Of a stretch of DNA of 64,000 nt, positions 17,871 through 27,140 are shown piece after piece. The DNA comes from GCA-002727735 sp038134525 (lineage in GTDB: Bacteria; Bacteroidota; Bacteroidia; Flavobacteriales_D; Parvicellaceae), in the NCBI GenBank assembly GCA_038134525.1, contig JAYPVI010000012.1, forward strand, positions 1-64,000, given 5' to 3'. Every line of letters starts with the position of its first letter. Within the stretch, counting starts at the first letter, position 1. Made by a program: the position numbers and the translations under genes. The notes beneath the pieces were generated by a model, which had not been told where the DNA came from, ran no database searches, and saw only the letters and a program-made list of their open reading frames with translations.

Positions 17871-19752
17871 ATTTAAGTTTTCTTACATATATATTAACTA
17901 TTCCAAAAATGAGTACCAATAGAATGGGTAATGCTAAATTTATAAGTTGCCATTTCATTTTATTTGCCATTTCTTCCTTTTTCATTAGTCTTGGAGGATT
18001 CATTTTTGATCTTAAAGCAATAAAATCATCTCGATTTAACATTTTGTCTACTAAATTTAAAAAGAACGTAGCATTTCCGTAAATGGGCATTTCAAAATAT
18101 GGTGTATTATAATTTGCTTTTTCAAACATAAGGGGGACAGGATTTTGATCAGAACTTAAATCATTTCTAATTAAATCTCCATCTCCAATAAAAGCCATTT
18201 TTGTAAAATCACTTTCAGATTTAAACTCAATAATTGGATTTTTAATGAAATCTTTCGATATACGTCTATTTTTAAAATTAGATTGAAAAATTCCTTCGAA
18301 TAACAATCCCACATCAAGTCTACTTTTCAATTGATTATTTGAAAGTGATGGGTCATAATTTTGTGTGTTTTGATATTGAATTCTAGCCTGCCTCATGACT
18401 TTGTTCAAAGGAGACGATTGCAATATTACGGTCCTTTTAAATTTTTCTTCTCCAACTGTGTCTAAAGAGGAAACATATCTACCTTTGATGGGCAATACAT
18501 TTTTCATTAAAATATTGTTGTCATAATTTTTTAATTGTGGATAAAAAAACCATTTTGAAACCATTCCAAGATTATCTTCTCTTAAAACTGGACAGCATTG
18601 TTCATCACAAATCATATCTTTATTGAATCGTACTCCATATTTGAATAAAAAAGGTTGCAATTCATGATCTAGAACCTCATTATAGACAAGTCTATTTTTT
18701 TGTGCAAGAATGGTTTCATTCACATCCATCATATCTAAGAGCCAAATAATTTTTCCTCCGTTCATAATGTACTGATCAATCACATACTTTTCTTTTATAG
18801 TGAAAGTTGATCTAGGTTTAGATATGATTAACAGATCAGTTTCATTGAGTGCGTCTAAACGTTCATTAACACTATTAGGATTTTTTTTCAAATACTTGAG
18901 ATGTTTGTTTTTTAAATAACTTGTGATAATTCGTTTATTTTCTCTTACAGGAATAGTGGTGTTGTTTATCTTAAATGAATCAATATTATTGAGAACTAAT
19001 GAATCGAATTTTTTCATTCCAACATCCACAGCATTATTGTAAAATTCAGATTTAATTTGTTTTATATTTATTGTGTCGACATTGAAATTCTTTTGAAGGT
19101 AAAACCAGACTTCTCTTTGATCATACACAGAAAGTTCTCCATGCCCCTGTAAAAAATGAATATTTTTTTTCCTGGTTTTAAATAACTTATCTAATCCAAC
19201 TACAATATTTTCTTCAATATGATCAGTAAAATAATTTGTAACTGCTTGATTTATGGGGTATGGATTATCTCTTGTCGATGGAGAAAGTAATTGAATAGGA
19301 ATGTTATTTTCACCCATTTGTAAAATAATTCCTGGCCAAATTTCAATAATTTCTCTCTTATCATCCTTGATTATATCTATATAAGCTGGTTTTAATCCAT
19401 TACCATTGTCAAATATTTGTCTTTTGTAATCTTCTGCAAGTTCAGGATCTTCATTTAAATCAATAAAAGACAAATCTAAATTTTGACCACCATATACTTT
19501 AATTTCTTGTAATTTTTCATAAAGTCCTTTTTCTAGTTTTTCAATTTCTACAGGAAAATCACCAACCAAGAAAACGTCCACATTTAGATAATCATCTAGA
19601 TTCGAAATTTTATCTTTAGTATATGTAGATAGCTCATATTTTTTATCTTCTGATAAATCAACTCTAATAAAAGAAATGGAAAATACATAGTTGATGAGAA
19701 TCAAAACGAATAGAAGCAGACTTAATTTTATGTAATTTCTACTTTTAATCAT
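17860..19752 (-). CDS. gldG: Gliding-motility ABC transporter auxiliary component GldG
   Basis: 630 residues. One N-terminal transmembrane helix (about 9-27) is followed by the GldG ABC-type transporter domain: RVDLSEDKKYELSTYTKDKI, LDDYLNVDVFLVGDFP, FLQGHGELS near 205 and GGKIIWLLDMMDVNE near 330. A C-terminal helix (about 603-622) precedes a short basic tail. GldG pairs with the membrane protein GldF and ATPase GldA in gliding bacteria. gldF overlaps upstream by 4 bp and a DUF4340 lipoprotein gene overlaps downstream by 11 bp. gldA is not in the window. Confidence 0.92.
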   Translation of the reverse strand: MIKSRNYIKLSLLLFVLILINYVFSISFIRVDLSEDKKYELSTYTKDKISNLDDYLNVDVFLVGDFPVEIEKLEKGLYEKLQEIKVYGGQNLDLSFIDLNEDPELAEDYKRQIFDNGNGLKPAYIDIIKDDKREIIEIWPGIILQMGENNIPIQLLSPSTRDNPYPINQAVTNYFTDHIEENIVVGLDKLFKTRKKNIHFLQGHGELSVYDQREVWFYLQKNFNVDTINIKQIKSEFYNNAVDVGMKKFDSLVLNNIDSFKINNTTIPVRENKRIITSYLKNKHLKYLKKNPNSVNERLDALNETDLLIISKPRSTFTIKEKYVIDQYIMNGGKIIWLLDMMDVNETILAQKNRLVYNEVLDHELQPFLFKYGVRFNKDMICDEQCCPVLREDNLGMVSKWFFYPQLKNYDNNILMKNVLPIKGRYVSSLDTVGEEKFKRTVILQSSPLNKVMRQARIQYQNTQNYDPSLSNNQLKSRLDVGLLFEGIFQSNFKNRRISKDFIKNPIIEFKSESDFTKMAFIGDGDLIRNDLSSDQNPVPLMFEKANYNTPYFEMPIYGNATFFLNLVDKMLNRDDFIALRSKMNPPRLMKKEEMANKMKWQLINLALPILLVLIFGIVNIYVRKLKYES

Positions 19753-20477
19753 GACTTTTTTGAAGAAAAAAATAATTGAGTAGTAACAATAAAAAAGGCT
19801 GTAACAGATAAATAGAAAACAATATCTCTAGTATCAATTATTCCTCGTTCAAAAGATTTAAAGTGTTCAAGCATACTAAACTTCAAAAGGTAAAAGTCAA
19901 ACGGTTGAACTACCATATCTGCAAATAGATAAAATCCTTCATAGATAGTATAGTTAAGGATAACAGCTGTAACAAAGGCTACAATTTGATTTTTGACTAA
20001 AGATGAACAATACATGCCAATAGAGACAAATGCAAATGAAAGTAACAGTAAACCCAAATAACTTCCTATTGTAGAGGAATGGTCTATATTTCCTAATTCC
20101 TCACCTAAAAAAATAATAGATATATAATAAGTAAATGTGGGTAAAAGAGTGAATAGTGTTAATACACAACCAGAAATAAATTTTGAAAAAACGATTTGAA
20201 ATGTGGTAATTGGTTTTGTAGATAAAAACTCAAAAGTTCCGGTTCTATGTTCTTCAGCAAATAGCTTCATAGTGAAACTAGGAATAAGAACTAAATATAT
20301 ATATGGAGCCAATTTAAAAAAAGGAACTAATGAAGATTCTCCCATATTAAGTAAATTGAAGTTTCCTGGTATAATCCACAAAAATACGCCAGTAATAATC
20401 AAGAAGACAATAATGGTTATAAACCCAATTATAGAACTAAAGTAGGAACGAATTTCTTTAAAAATTAGGGCTCTCAT
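19749..20477 (-). CDS. gldF: Gliding-motility ABC transporter permease GldF
   Basis: 242 residues with six hydrophobic segments. The entry MRALIFKEIRSYFSSIIGF and the loop LIPSFTMKLFAEEHRTGTFEFLSTKPITTFQIVFSKF are characteristic of GldF and ABC-2 permeases. It should work with GldG (4-bp ATGA overlap) and a GldA ATPase encoded elsewhere. A TATGTTTG promoter element lies 8 nt before the ATG, so the mRNA may begin at or next to the start codon. It diverges from the glycosyltransferase at 20610. Confidence 0.93.
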   Translation of the reverse strand: MRALIFKEIRSYFSSIIGFITIIVFLIITGVFLWIIPGNFNLLNMGESSLVPFFKLAPYIYLVLIPSFTMKLFAEEHRTGTFEFLSTKPITTFQIVFSKFISGCVLTLFTLLPTFTYYISIIFLGEELGNIDHSSTIGSYLGLLLLSFAFVSIGMYCSSLVKNQIVAFVTAVILNYTIYEGFYLFADMVVQPFDFYLLKFSMLEHFKSFERGIIDTRDIVFYLSVTAFFIVTTQLFFSSKKS

Positions 20478-20485
20478 TTATACTG

Positions 20486-20493
20486 CAAACATA
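20486..20493 (-). promoter_or_regulatory. -7 promoter element of the gldF operon
   Basis: Minus-strand TATGTTTG, an exact TAnnTTTG match, with only 8 nt to the gldF ATG at 20477. This fits a leaderless or near-leaderless transcript. Confidence 0.5.
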
Positions 20494-20596
20494 ATTATAA
20501 GGAGTGAATTGACAATCCTAAGGTTATAATTTTTAAAACATTAACATTTATGGGTTAAATTTAATTTGATGAACATTAGTAATAACTAATCTTGAA

Positions 20597-20604
20597 TATA
20601 TTTG
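20597..20604 (+). promoter_or_regulatory. -7 promoter element of the glycosyltransferase pair
   Basis: TATATTTG lies 5 nt before the ATG at 20610. It overlaps the alternative TTG start frame at 20592, which argues for the ATG and for a very short leader. Confidence 0.5.
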
Positions 20605-20609
20605 TTAAA

Positions 20610-21566
20610 ATGAATATTGATATATCATTAATTATACCATTGTACAATGAAGAAAACTCATTGGTTGAGCTAACTAGCTGGATAAAAAATGTATGTGATT
20701 CCAATGATTACAAATATGAAATTCTTCTTATTAACGATGGCAGTACAGACAAATCCTGGAAAGTCATTTCTGAACTTTGTAAAGAAAATGCCAATATTAA
20801 AGGAGTATCTTTTAGAAGGAATTATGGGAAATCCGCTGCTTTAAATGTAGGATTTGAACATTCTAAGGGTAAAGTAGTTATCACAATGGATGCAGACTTA
20901 CAAGATTCTCCTGACGAAATACCATCTCTATACAATATGATTATAAATGATGGATTTGATATTGTATCAGGTTGGAAAAAAGATAGAAAAGATCCTTTGT
21001 CAAAAACAATACCAACCAAATTATATAATACCGTAACAAGACGGGTCTCTGGAATTATGCTTCACGATATGAATTGTGGATTAAAAGCTTATCATTCAGA
21101 AGTTGTAAAAAATATAGAAGTTTATGGTGAAATGCATCGATATATCCCCATTATAGCTAAATGGTCAGGTTTTGATAAAATAACCGAAAAAAAGGTTGAA
21201 CACTTTGCAAGAAAACACGGAAAATCTAAATTTGGATTAGAACGCTTTATTTTTGGTTTTTTAGATCTATTCACCATCACATTTATGGGTAAATATGGAA
21301 AAAGGCCTATGCATCTTTTTGGTTCCTTAGGAACATTCATGTTTTTGATTAGCTTCTTGTTCTTGGTTTACATTGGGTTAGATAAGTTGTATTTAAATAA
21401 AGGAGCAAAATTAATTGCCAACAGAACTGAATTCTACATAGCATTAACAGCACTGATTTTAGGTGTTCAATTGTTCTTAGCTGGATTTATTGGAGAAATG
21501 ATTTCTAGAAGCTCACCAAAAAGGAATATTTATCAAATAAGAGATAAAGTCAATTTTAATGAGTAA
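20610..21566 (+). CDS. Family 2 glycosyltransferase with C-terminal membrane helices
   Basis: 318 residues from ATG 20610 (a TTG six codons upstream is less likely because a promoter element lies there). The GT-A fold begins ISLIIPLYNEENSLVELTSW; LLINDGSTDKSW and TMDADLQDSPDEI (DxD-type motif) bind the nucleotide sugar; GWKKDRKDPLSKTIPTKLYN is typical of the DPM1/ArnC/GtrB branch. Two transmembrane helices lie at about 230-255 and 270-295. Enzymes of this branch usually transfer sugars to polyprenyl phosphate. It overlaps the next glycosyltransferase by 8 bp. Confidence 0.92.
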   Translation: MNIDISLIIPLYNEENSLVELTSWIKNVCDSNDYKYEILLINDGSTDKSWKVISELCKENANIKGVSFRRNYGKSAALNVGFEHSKGKVVITMDADLQDSPDEIPSLYNMIINDGFDIVSGWKKDRKDPLSKTIPTKLYNTVTRRVSGIMLHDMNCGLKAYHSEVVKNIEVYGEMHRYIPIIAKWSGFDKITEKKVEHFARKHGKSKFGLERFIFGFLDLFTITFMGKYGKRPMHLFGSLGTFMFLISFLFLVYIGLDKLYLNKGAKLIANRTEFYIALTALILGVQLFLAGFIGEMISRSSPKRNIYQIRDKVNFNE

Positions 21567-22674
21567 AATCGTAATTGTAGGTCCTGCTCATCCATTAAGA
21601 GGAGGAATTGCTGACTTAAATGAAGCTTTTGCTGAATCGTTGATTGATGCTGGACATCAAGTAACAATTGTTTCTTTCAAACTCCAATATCCAAGTATTT
21701 TATTTCCAGGAAAAACACAATACAGGGTAAATAGAGAGAAGCATTTTTCATATGAGATAAAACACCTTATTAACTCAATTAATCCTATTTCATGGCTTAA
21801 AACCTATAAGTATATTTTAAACTTAAACCCCGACAAAGTATTTATTCGTTTTTGGATGCCTTTTTTTGGACCATGTTTAGGTTTTATAGCAAATAGATTG
21901 AAAGGTAAAGGAGTAGAAGTTTGCGCAATAGTAGATAATGCTATACCTCATGAAAAAAGATTTGGAGATATAAAATTAGTGAGATACTTTTTTAATCAGT
22001 GTTCAACTCTTTTTACTTTAAGTAATAAAGTAGCTGATGAAATTAAATTAATTAATCCCACAGCTAAAGTTAAAACACTCTTTCATCCTGTTTATAACAC
22101 CTTTGGAAAAAAGCCTAAAAAAGAAGATGCACTTAAATTGTTGAATATCCAGGAGGGAAAATATGTTTTATTTTTTGGATTAATTAGAAAATACAAGGGA
22201 TTAGACTTAGCAATTGAAGCCATGAGTCATCCCAAAATAAGAGAATTGAAAATAAAACTCATCATTGCAGGTGAATTTTATGAAGATAAAACCAAATATG
22301 AACAATTGATTAATGAACTTAAATTAGATAACATTCTCATATTTGATCATTTTATACCCAAAAATGAAGTTCCAAGCTACTTTGAAGTGGCAGATTTAAT
22401 CATACTGCCGTATATTTCAGCAACTCAAAGTGGTATAACTCAATTAGCTATCTATTATCAAAAGCCCATGATTGTAAATGATGTGGGTGGACTACCAGAA
22501 GTAGTAAATCATAATGAAGATGGTTTAGTTTCAGCTCCAAATTCATCTAATATTTCAAAGCATATTATTGAGTTTTACAGCAATAATGAGCTAAGGAAAA
22601 AGATAAATAATGGCGTGAAATTAAAAGCTAATGAATATTCTTGGGAAAAATTTAACAAAGAAATTTTAAGTTGA
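21559..22674 (+). CDS. Family 4 glycosyltransferase
   Basis: 371 residues with a GT-B layout. The acceptor-side N-terminal domain starts KIVIVGPAHPLRGGIADLNEAF; the C-terminal domain has LFFGLIRKYKGLDLAIEAM and a donor-binding ATQSGITQLAIYYQKPMIVNDVGGLPEVV segment in which the usual EGxGxxxxE becomes a shorter SGITQLA form. Cytoplasmic or membrane-edge sugar transfer in polysaccharide or glycolipid synthesis is expected. It overlaps the family 2 transferase by 8 bp, so the two probably act in one pathway. Confidence 0.9.
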   Translation: MSKIVIVGPAHPLRGGIADLNEAFAESLIDAGHQVTIVSFKLQYPSILFPGKTQYRVNREKHFSYEIKHLINSINPISWLKTYKYILNLNPDKVFIRFWMPFFGPCLGFIANRLKGKGVEVCAIVDNAIPHEKRFGDIKLVRYFFNQCSTLFTLSNKVADEIKLINPTAKVKTLFHPVYNTFGKKPKKEDALKLLNIQEGKYVLFFGLIRKYKGLDLAIEAMSHPKIRELKIKLIIAGEFYEDKTKYEQLINELKLDNILIFDHFIPKNEVPSYFEVADLIILPYISATQSGITQLAIYYQKPMIVNDVGGLPEVVNHNEDGLVSAPNSSNISKHIIEFYSNNELRKKINNGVKLKANEYSWEKFNKEILS

Positions 22675-22789
22675 ATTTCATCATATTAATCCCTTTTTTG
22701 ATCTTGTTTTAATAAATATAGAGTTAGTATTAAGGCAAATTATTCTTATTTTACAACGAATAAATTTTAGTATTAATTAAAATAAAGTT

Positions 22790-23932
22790 TTGAAAATAGG
22801 TGTTCCAAAAGAAATAGTTGCTCATGAAACTAGAGTAGCTATAACTCCAACAATTGTAAAACAATTTACCAAAAATGGATTTCAAGTTATAGTCGAAAAA
22901 AATGCTGGTGAAGGTTCCAATTTCAGTGATGAAAGTTATATCGAAGCAGGAGCCGTTATAGCTACTAGAAAAGATGTTTATGAATCAGATGTAGTAACGC
23001 AAATTAATCCACCTGATCTAGTAGATGTTAAATACATGAAACAAGGGTGTGTTTTGATTTCATTACTTTTTGCAACATCAAATCCCACACTAGTAAAAGC
23101 ATGTGTTGACCAAAAAATTTCTATTTTTTCACTTGATGCTATTCCAAGAACTTCTCTTGCTCAAAGTATGGATGTTTTAAGTTCACAAGCAAACCTTGCT
23201 GGTTATAAAGCAGTGATATTAGGAGCATCTAAAATGGGGAAAATATTTCCAATGCTGATGACATCAGCTGGTACTATAAAACCTTCAACTGTTGTCATAT
23301 TTGGTGCTGGGGTTGCTGGATTACAAGCTATTGCAACAGCCAAAAGACTAGGTGCAAATGTTTGGGTGTCAGATATAAGACCAGAAACCAAAGAACAAGT
23401 TGAATCTTTAGGAGGTAAATTTATTGAAGTAGAAGGTGATGATTCTATAAAGTTAGAAGGTGGTTATGTAAAGGGGCTTTCTGATGATTTTTTGAAGAAA
23501 CAACAAGAAGCTGTTTTAGAAAAGGTAACCGTTGCCGATCTTGTCATAACAACAGCTTTAATACCAGGTAAAAAAGCTCCTTTAATTATTTCTGATGAAA
23601 TGCTTTCAAAAATGAAGCCAGGTGCAGTTATTGTAGATATGGCAGTTTCACAAGGAGGTAATTGTCAAAGTAGTGAACTCAATAAAACTGTTTTAAAAAA
23701 TGGCATTAATATAGTTGGAGAAGGAAATCTACCAGCAACGTTACCAATAAATGCTAGTGAACTATTTGCCAAAAATATTTTAAATTTTATGTTACATCTT
23801 ACTGAGGAATGTAAATTTAAATGGGATAACGAGGATGAAATAACAAATGGTTCATTACTTATTAAAGATGGAAATATATTACAAGACTACCTAGAAGAAG
23901 TTAGAAATCTTCAAGAAATTAATTTAAATTAA
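22790..23932 (+). CDS. pntAA: NAD(P) transhydrogenase subunit alpha part 1
   Basis: 380 residues beginning at a TTG codon; the start is supported because the family N-terminus KIGVPKEIVAHETRVAITP follows directly. NAD(H)-binding motifs are VVIFGAGVAGLQAIATAKRLGA near 170 and ADLVITTALIPGKKAP near 250. It lacks membrane helices, which sit on the separate pntAB product. The enzyme couples proton movement to hydride transfer between NADH and NADP. The three pnt genes are 5 and 2 bp apart. Confidence 0.96.
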   Translation: MKIGVPKEIVAHETRVAITPTIVKQFTKNGFQVIVEKNAGEGSNFSDESYIEAGAVIATRKDVYESDVVTQINPPDLVDVKYMKQGCVLISLLFATSNPTLVKACVDQKISIFSLDAIPRTSLAQSMDVLSSQANLAGYKAVILGASKMGKIFPMLMTSAGTIKPSTVVIFGAGVAGLQAIATAKRLGANVWVSDIRPETKEQVESLGGKFIEVEGDDSIKLEGGYVKGLSDDFLKKQQEAVLEKVTVADLVITTALIPGKKAPLIISDEMLSKMKPGAVIVDMAVSQGGNCQSSELNKTVLKNGINIVGEGNLPATLPINASELFAKNILNFMLHLTEECKFKWDNEDEITNGSLLIKDGNILQDYLEEVRNLQEINLN

Positions 23933-23937
23933 AAACT

Positions 23938-24255
23938 ATGGAAATAATACTCAGTTTTATTTATGATAATATTGAAATGATATACGTCATTATATTATCT
24001 ATAATTCTTGGAATACAAGTTATAGAAAGTGTTCCATCAGTATTACACACACCACTAATGAGTGGAGCAAATGCAATTCATGGTGTAGTTATTATTGGAG
24101 CTATAATTATTATGGGTAAAGCTGACCCATCAAATACATTAGCATTGGTATTGGGTTTTATAGCCGTTGTACTTGGGACTTTGAATGTAGTTGGAGGATT
24201 TGTAGTAACAGATAGAATGCTTGAAATGTTCAAAAAGAAATCTCCAAAGAAATAG
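23938..24255 (+). CDS. pntAB: NAD(P) transhydrogenase subunit alpha part 2 (membrane)
   Basis: 105 residues, nearly all hydrophobic, with three membrane helices. IILGIQVIESVPSVLHTPLMSGANAIHGVVIIGAI is cut here for length; its core SVPSVLHTPLMSGANAIHG is diagnostic of the proton-channel half of the alpha subunit, and the C-terminal GGFVVTDRMLEMF fits. It lies between pntAA and pntB in a three-gene operon. Confidence 0.96.
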   Translation: MEIILSFIYDNIEMIYVIILSIILGIQVIESVPSVLHTPLMSGANAIHGVVIIGAIIIMGKADPSNTLALVLGFIAVVLGTLNVVGGFVVTDRMLEMFKKKSPKK

Positions 24256-24257
24256 AT

Positions 24258-25691
24258 ATGGGCACTTACACATTAGAAATATGCTATTTAATTGCATCAA
24301 TATGTTATATAGTTGGATTAAAAATGATGGCTGGTCCAAAAACAGCAAGAAATGGAAACATGCTAGCAGCAGGCGGAATGACTTTAGCCATTTTTGCTAC
24401 CATTTTCCTATACCAATACGAAATAGAAAAAGAAACTAAAAACTTGGGCAATTATTATTGGGTATTTGGTGGAATTATTCTTGGAACTTTTTCAGGTTGG
24501 TTAGCAGCTAAAAAAGTTCAAATGACTGCAATGCCTCAAATGGTGTCCTTATTTAATGGTATGGGTGGTGCTTGTGCTGCCTTAATTGCATTGGTAGAAT
24601 TTCCTGATGCACTAGAGCACATGTATGAACACTGGAATGTGTTATTTATGTCAACCATATTGTGTGGTTTAGTCATTGGAAGTACTTCATTTTCAGGAAG
24701 TATGATAGCTTATTTTAAACTAAATGGAAACCTTAAAAAAGATATACGCTTACCATATTATAACATAATTAATACCATCTTAATACTTGGTATAATTGGA
24801 CTAACAATATGTTTAGCTGGAGGACATATTTCAGATGTAAATGAATTCACATTCTGGGCATGGATTCTATTGGCAAGTGCAACTATTTATGGAGTTATGT
24901 TTGTATTACCTATTGGAGGAGCAGATATGCCAGTTGTTATTTCCTTACTAAATTCATTTACTGGAATGGCAGCCATGTTTGGAGGGTTTTTATATAACAA
25001 CATGGCTATGTTGACAGGTGGTATTTTAGTGGGGTCTGCAGGTACGATACTAACAGTTGTAATGTGTAGAGCCATGAATAGGTCACTTTCTAATGTTATT
25101 TTTGGTGCTTTTGGAACTGGAGGAAGTTCAACAGCATCTTCATCAAATGGGGAGCAAAAGTCTTATAAAGAGACAAACTCTTCAGATTTAGCAGTCTTAT
25201 TAAACTATTCTTCAAAAGTAATAATTGTTCCAGGTTATGGATTAGCTGTTGCTCAGGCTCAACATGTTGTGCATGAAATGGAACAAATATTGAATGATAG
25301 AGGAGTTGAAGTAAAATATGCTATACATCCAGTTGCAGGAAGAATGCCAGGTCACATGAATGTCCTTCTTGCAGAAAGCAATGTAGAATACGAGAAATTA
25401 GTTGAAATGGAAGATATCAATCCTGAATTTTCAACTTGTGATGTTGTTATCGTTTTAGGTGCAAATGATGTTGTTAATCCAGCTGCAAAAGAAGATCCAA
25501 GTTCTCCTATTTATGGAATGCCTATTTTAAATGTCGAAGATGCAAAAACAACTATAGTTAACAAAAGAAGTATGAATGTAGGTTATGCAGGAATTGACAA
25601 TAATCTTTTTTACAGAGATAAAACAAACATGTTATTTGGAGATGCAAAAAAGGTATTAACTGAAATTGTTGGAGAACTAAAAAATTTATAA
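24258..25691 (+). CDS. pntB: NAD(P) transhydrogenase subunit beta
   Basis: 477 residues. The first about 265 residues form eight or nine membrane helices (including GGADMPVVISLLNSFTGMAA). The C-terminal NADP(H)-binding domain starts near 310 and carries VPGYGLAVAQAQH, HPVAGRMPGHMNVLLAE and VLGANDVVNPAA. It completes the proton-translocating transhydrogenase with pntAA and pntAB. A strong two-way terminator follows 10 bp after the stop codon. Confidence 0.97.
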   Translation: MGTYTLEICYLIASICYIVGLKMMAGPKTARNGNMLAAGGMTLAIFATIFLYQYEIEKETKNLGNYYWVFGGIILGTFSGWLAAKKVQMTAMPQMVSLFNGMGGACAALIALVEFPDALEHMYEHWNVLFMSTILCGLVIGSTSFSGSMIAYFKLNGNLKKDIRLPYYNIINTILILGIIGLTICLAGGHISDVNEFTFWAWILLASATIYGVMFVLPIGGADMPVVISLLNSFTGMAAMFGGFLYNNMAMLTGGILVGSAGTILTVVMCRAMNRSLSNVIFGAFGTGGSSTASSSNGEQKSYKETNSSDLAVLLNYSSKVIIVPGYGLAVAQAQHVVHEMEQILNDRGVEVKYAIHPVAGRMPGHMNVLLAESNVEYEKLVEMEDINPEFSTCDVVIVLGANDVVNPAAKEDPSSPIYGMPILNVEDAKTTIVNKRSMNVGYAGIDNNLFYRDKTNMLFGDAKKVLTEIVGELKNL

Positions 25692-25700
25692 AATAAAAAA

Positions 25701-25727
25701 AAAAGGACCAACTAAGTTGGCCCTTTT
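25701..25727. terminator. Bidirectional intrinsic terminator between pntB and ssb
   Basis: AAAAGG-x-CCAA pairs with TTGG-x-CCTTTT around a short CTAAG loop, flanked by an A-run on the left and TTTT on the right. It can end transcription of both the pnt operon (plus) and ssb (minus). Confidence 0.8.
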
Positions 25728-25739
25728 GTATTGAAGAAT

Positions 25740-26072
25740 TTATTTTTTCAGAAACAGAATATCATCTGCAACAACCTCAGTAATATATTGCTTTTTCCCA
25801 TCATGATCTTCATATACTCTGTGGTTTAATTTTCCATTTACACAAATTTCTTGACCTTTTTGTACAAACTCGTTTACTTTTTTAGCAAGATTGTTCCATG
25901 CAATAATTTGATGCCATAATGTGAGTTGACTTTTGTTACCCTTTGCATCATATTTATATTCATTTGTAGCAAGAGATATTTTCGTGTATACATGTCCATT
26001 TTTTGTCTCTTCTATACTAGGTTTAACTCCTACGTTTCCTATTAACTGTACTTTATTTCTTATTTTATTCAT
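25740..26072 (-). CDS. ssb: Single-stranded DNA-binding protein, short form without C-terminal acidic tail
   Basis: 110 residues making one OB fold: NKVQLIGNVGVKPSIEETKNG, ISLATNEYKYD, LWHQIIAWNNLAKKVNEFVQKGQEI and VNGKLNHRVYEDHDGKKQYI. It ends VVADDILFLKK right after the fold, so the disordered linker and acidic DDDIPF-like tip of housekeeping SSBs are missing. Either this is a second, specialised SSB, as many Bacteroidota carry, or recruitment of partner proteins differs. It stands alone between a terminator and the lpxL-like gene. Confidence 0.93.
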   Translation of the reverse strand: MNKIRNKVQLIGNVGVKPSIEETKNGHVYTKISLATNEYKYDAKGNKSQLTLWHQIIAWNNLAKKVNEFVQKGQEICVNGKLNHRVYEDHDGKKQYITEVVADDILFLKK

Positions 26073-26209
26073 TTGTGATTTTTAATTGTTATTGAAATGG
26101 TCATTTTCCGGAATTGACATCACAAAGAAATACACAATAAAAAGTTAAAGTCGTAATTTAAATATTTAACATTCGGATAAAAACGGTTAAAAACGATTAA
26201 ATTACTCAT

Positions 26210-27073
26210 TTACAGTGGTTTATTCTTTTTCCATCGATGATGACTCCATAACCAAAAGGGTGGTTCATCCATGATATTTTGTTCTAATTTTTTTGAAAAC
26301 AATTCAATTATTTGACCATGATTTAATGAATTTGGGTCTTCACAAATTAATTCAAAATGGACATTATAATGACCTCTTTTCTCCTTTTGTATGTGTACAT
26401 ATATAACGGGGTAATTATAATCTTTAGCATATTTTTCGGCTCCAAATAAAAATCCGGTATCTTGATTTAAAAATGTAGTCCAATATGCATTTTTCACATT
26501 TGATGGACTCTGATCAGAACCAAATATAATTGCCTTTGGCTTTTTACTTTTTAATTCAAAATATTTTTTAGTTAATTTCATAGGGGTTAAATGTAGACCA
26601 AATTTACTTCTAGAACTCCTCAATTTATTGTTGTAAAAAGTATTCTTTAGTGGCTTATAAATACCATACAAATCATGTTTTAAATAAATTGGACATCCTT
26701 GAGCAGTAAGTTCCCAATTATTATAATGACCTCCAATAAGAATTACACTTTTCCCCTTCTCAAAAAAATCATTTACTAGTTCAGGATTAGCCATCTTTAA
26801 TCTACTTTTTATCTGATTTTTTGAAATACTGAATCCTTTTAAATTTTCAACAATTAAGTCACAAAAATGACTGTAGAAATCACGATAGATTTTGTTATGT
26901 TCATCTGTTGATTTATCAGGAAAGGATCTATTAATATTTCCCTGAATAATTTCTTTTCTGTATTGCATTATGTCTTTCAAAATAAAACACAGAAAATCTG
27001 AAAATCTATATAATATGAAATAGGGAAGTAAGGAAAATGGAATTATAATAATATAATATAACAAATGATGCAT
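26210..27073 (-). CDS. Lysophospholipid/lipid A acyltransferase (LpxL/HtrB family)
   Basis: 287 residues with an N-terminal membrane helix (LLYYIIIIPFSLLPYFILYRF). The catalytic HxxxxE-type motif is GGHYNNWE near residue 118, and FGSDQSPSNVKNAYW and PPFWLWSHHRWKK near the C-terminus are family signatures. Such enzymes add secondary acyl chains to lipid A on the cytoplasmic face of the inner membrane; in Bacteroidota some members act on other lipids. lpxB lies elsewhere in the window. A TATATTTG promoter element is 19 nt upstream. Confidence 0.9.
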   Translation of the reverse strand: MHHLLYYIIIIPFSLLPYFILYRFSDFLCFILKDIMQYRKEIIQGNINRSFPDKSTDEHNKIYRDFYSHFCDLIVENLKGFSISKNQIKSRLKMANPELVNDFFEKGKSVILIGGHYNNWELTAQGCPIYLKHDLYGIYKPLKNTFYNNKLRSSRSKFGLHLTPMKLTKKYFELKSKKPKAIIFGSDQSPSNVKNAYWTTFLNQDTGFLFGAEKYAKDYNYPVIYVHIQKEKRGHYNVHFELICEDPNSLNHGQIIELFSKKLEQNIMDEPPFWLWSHHRWKKNKPL

Positions 27074-27092
27074 GAATTTGTATATTTCAAGG

Positions 27093-27100
27093 CAAATATA
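27093..27100 (-). promoter_or_regulatory. -7 promoter element of the lpxL-like gene
   Basis: Minus-strand TATATTTG, exact consensus, 19 nt before the ATG at 27073; a TTG lies about 23 bp further upstream. It sits in the 67-bp divergent space shared with pabA. Confidence 0.5.
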
Positions 27101-27140
27101 AATTTATCTTCAAGACAATAAGTCAAATAATATTTATGAA

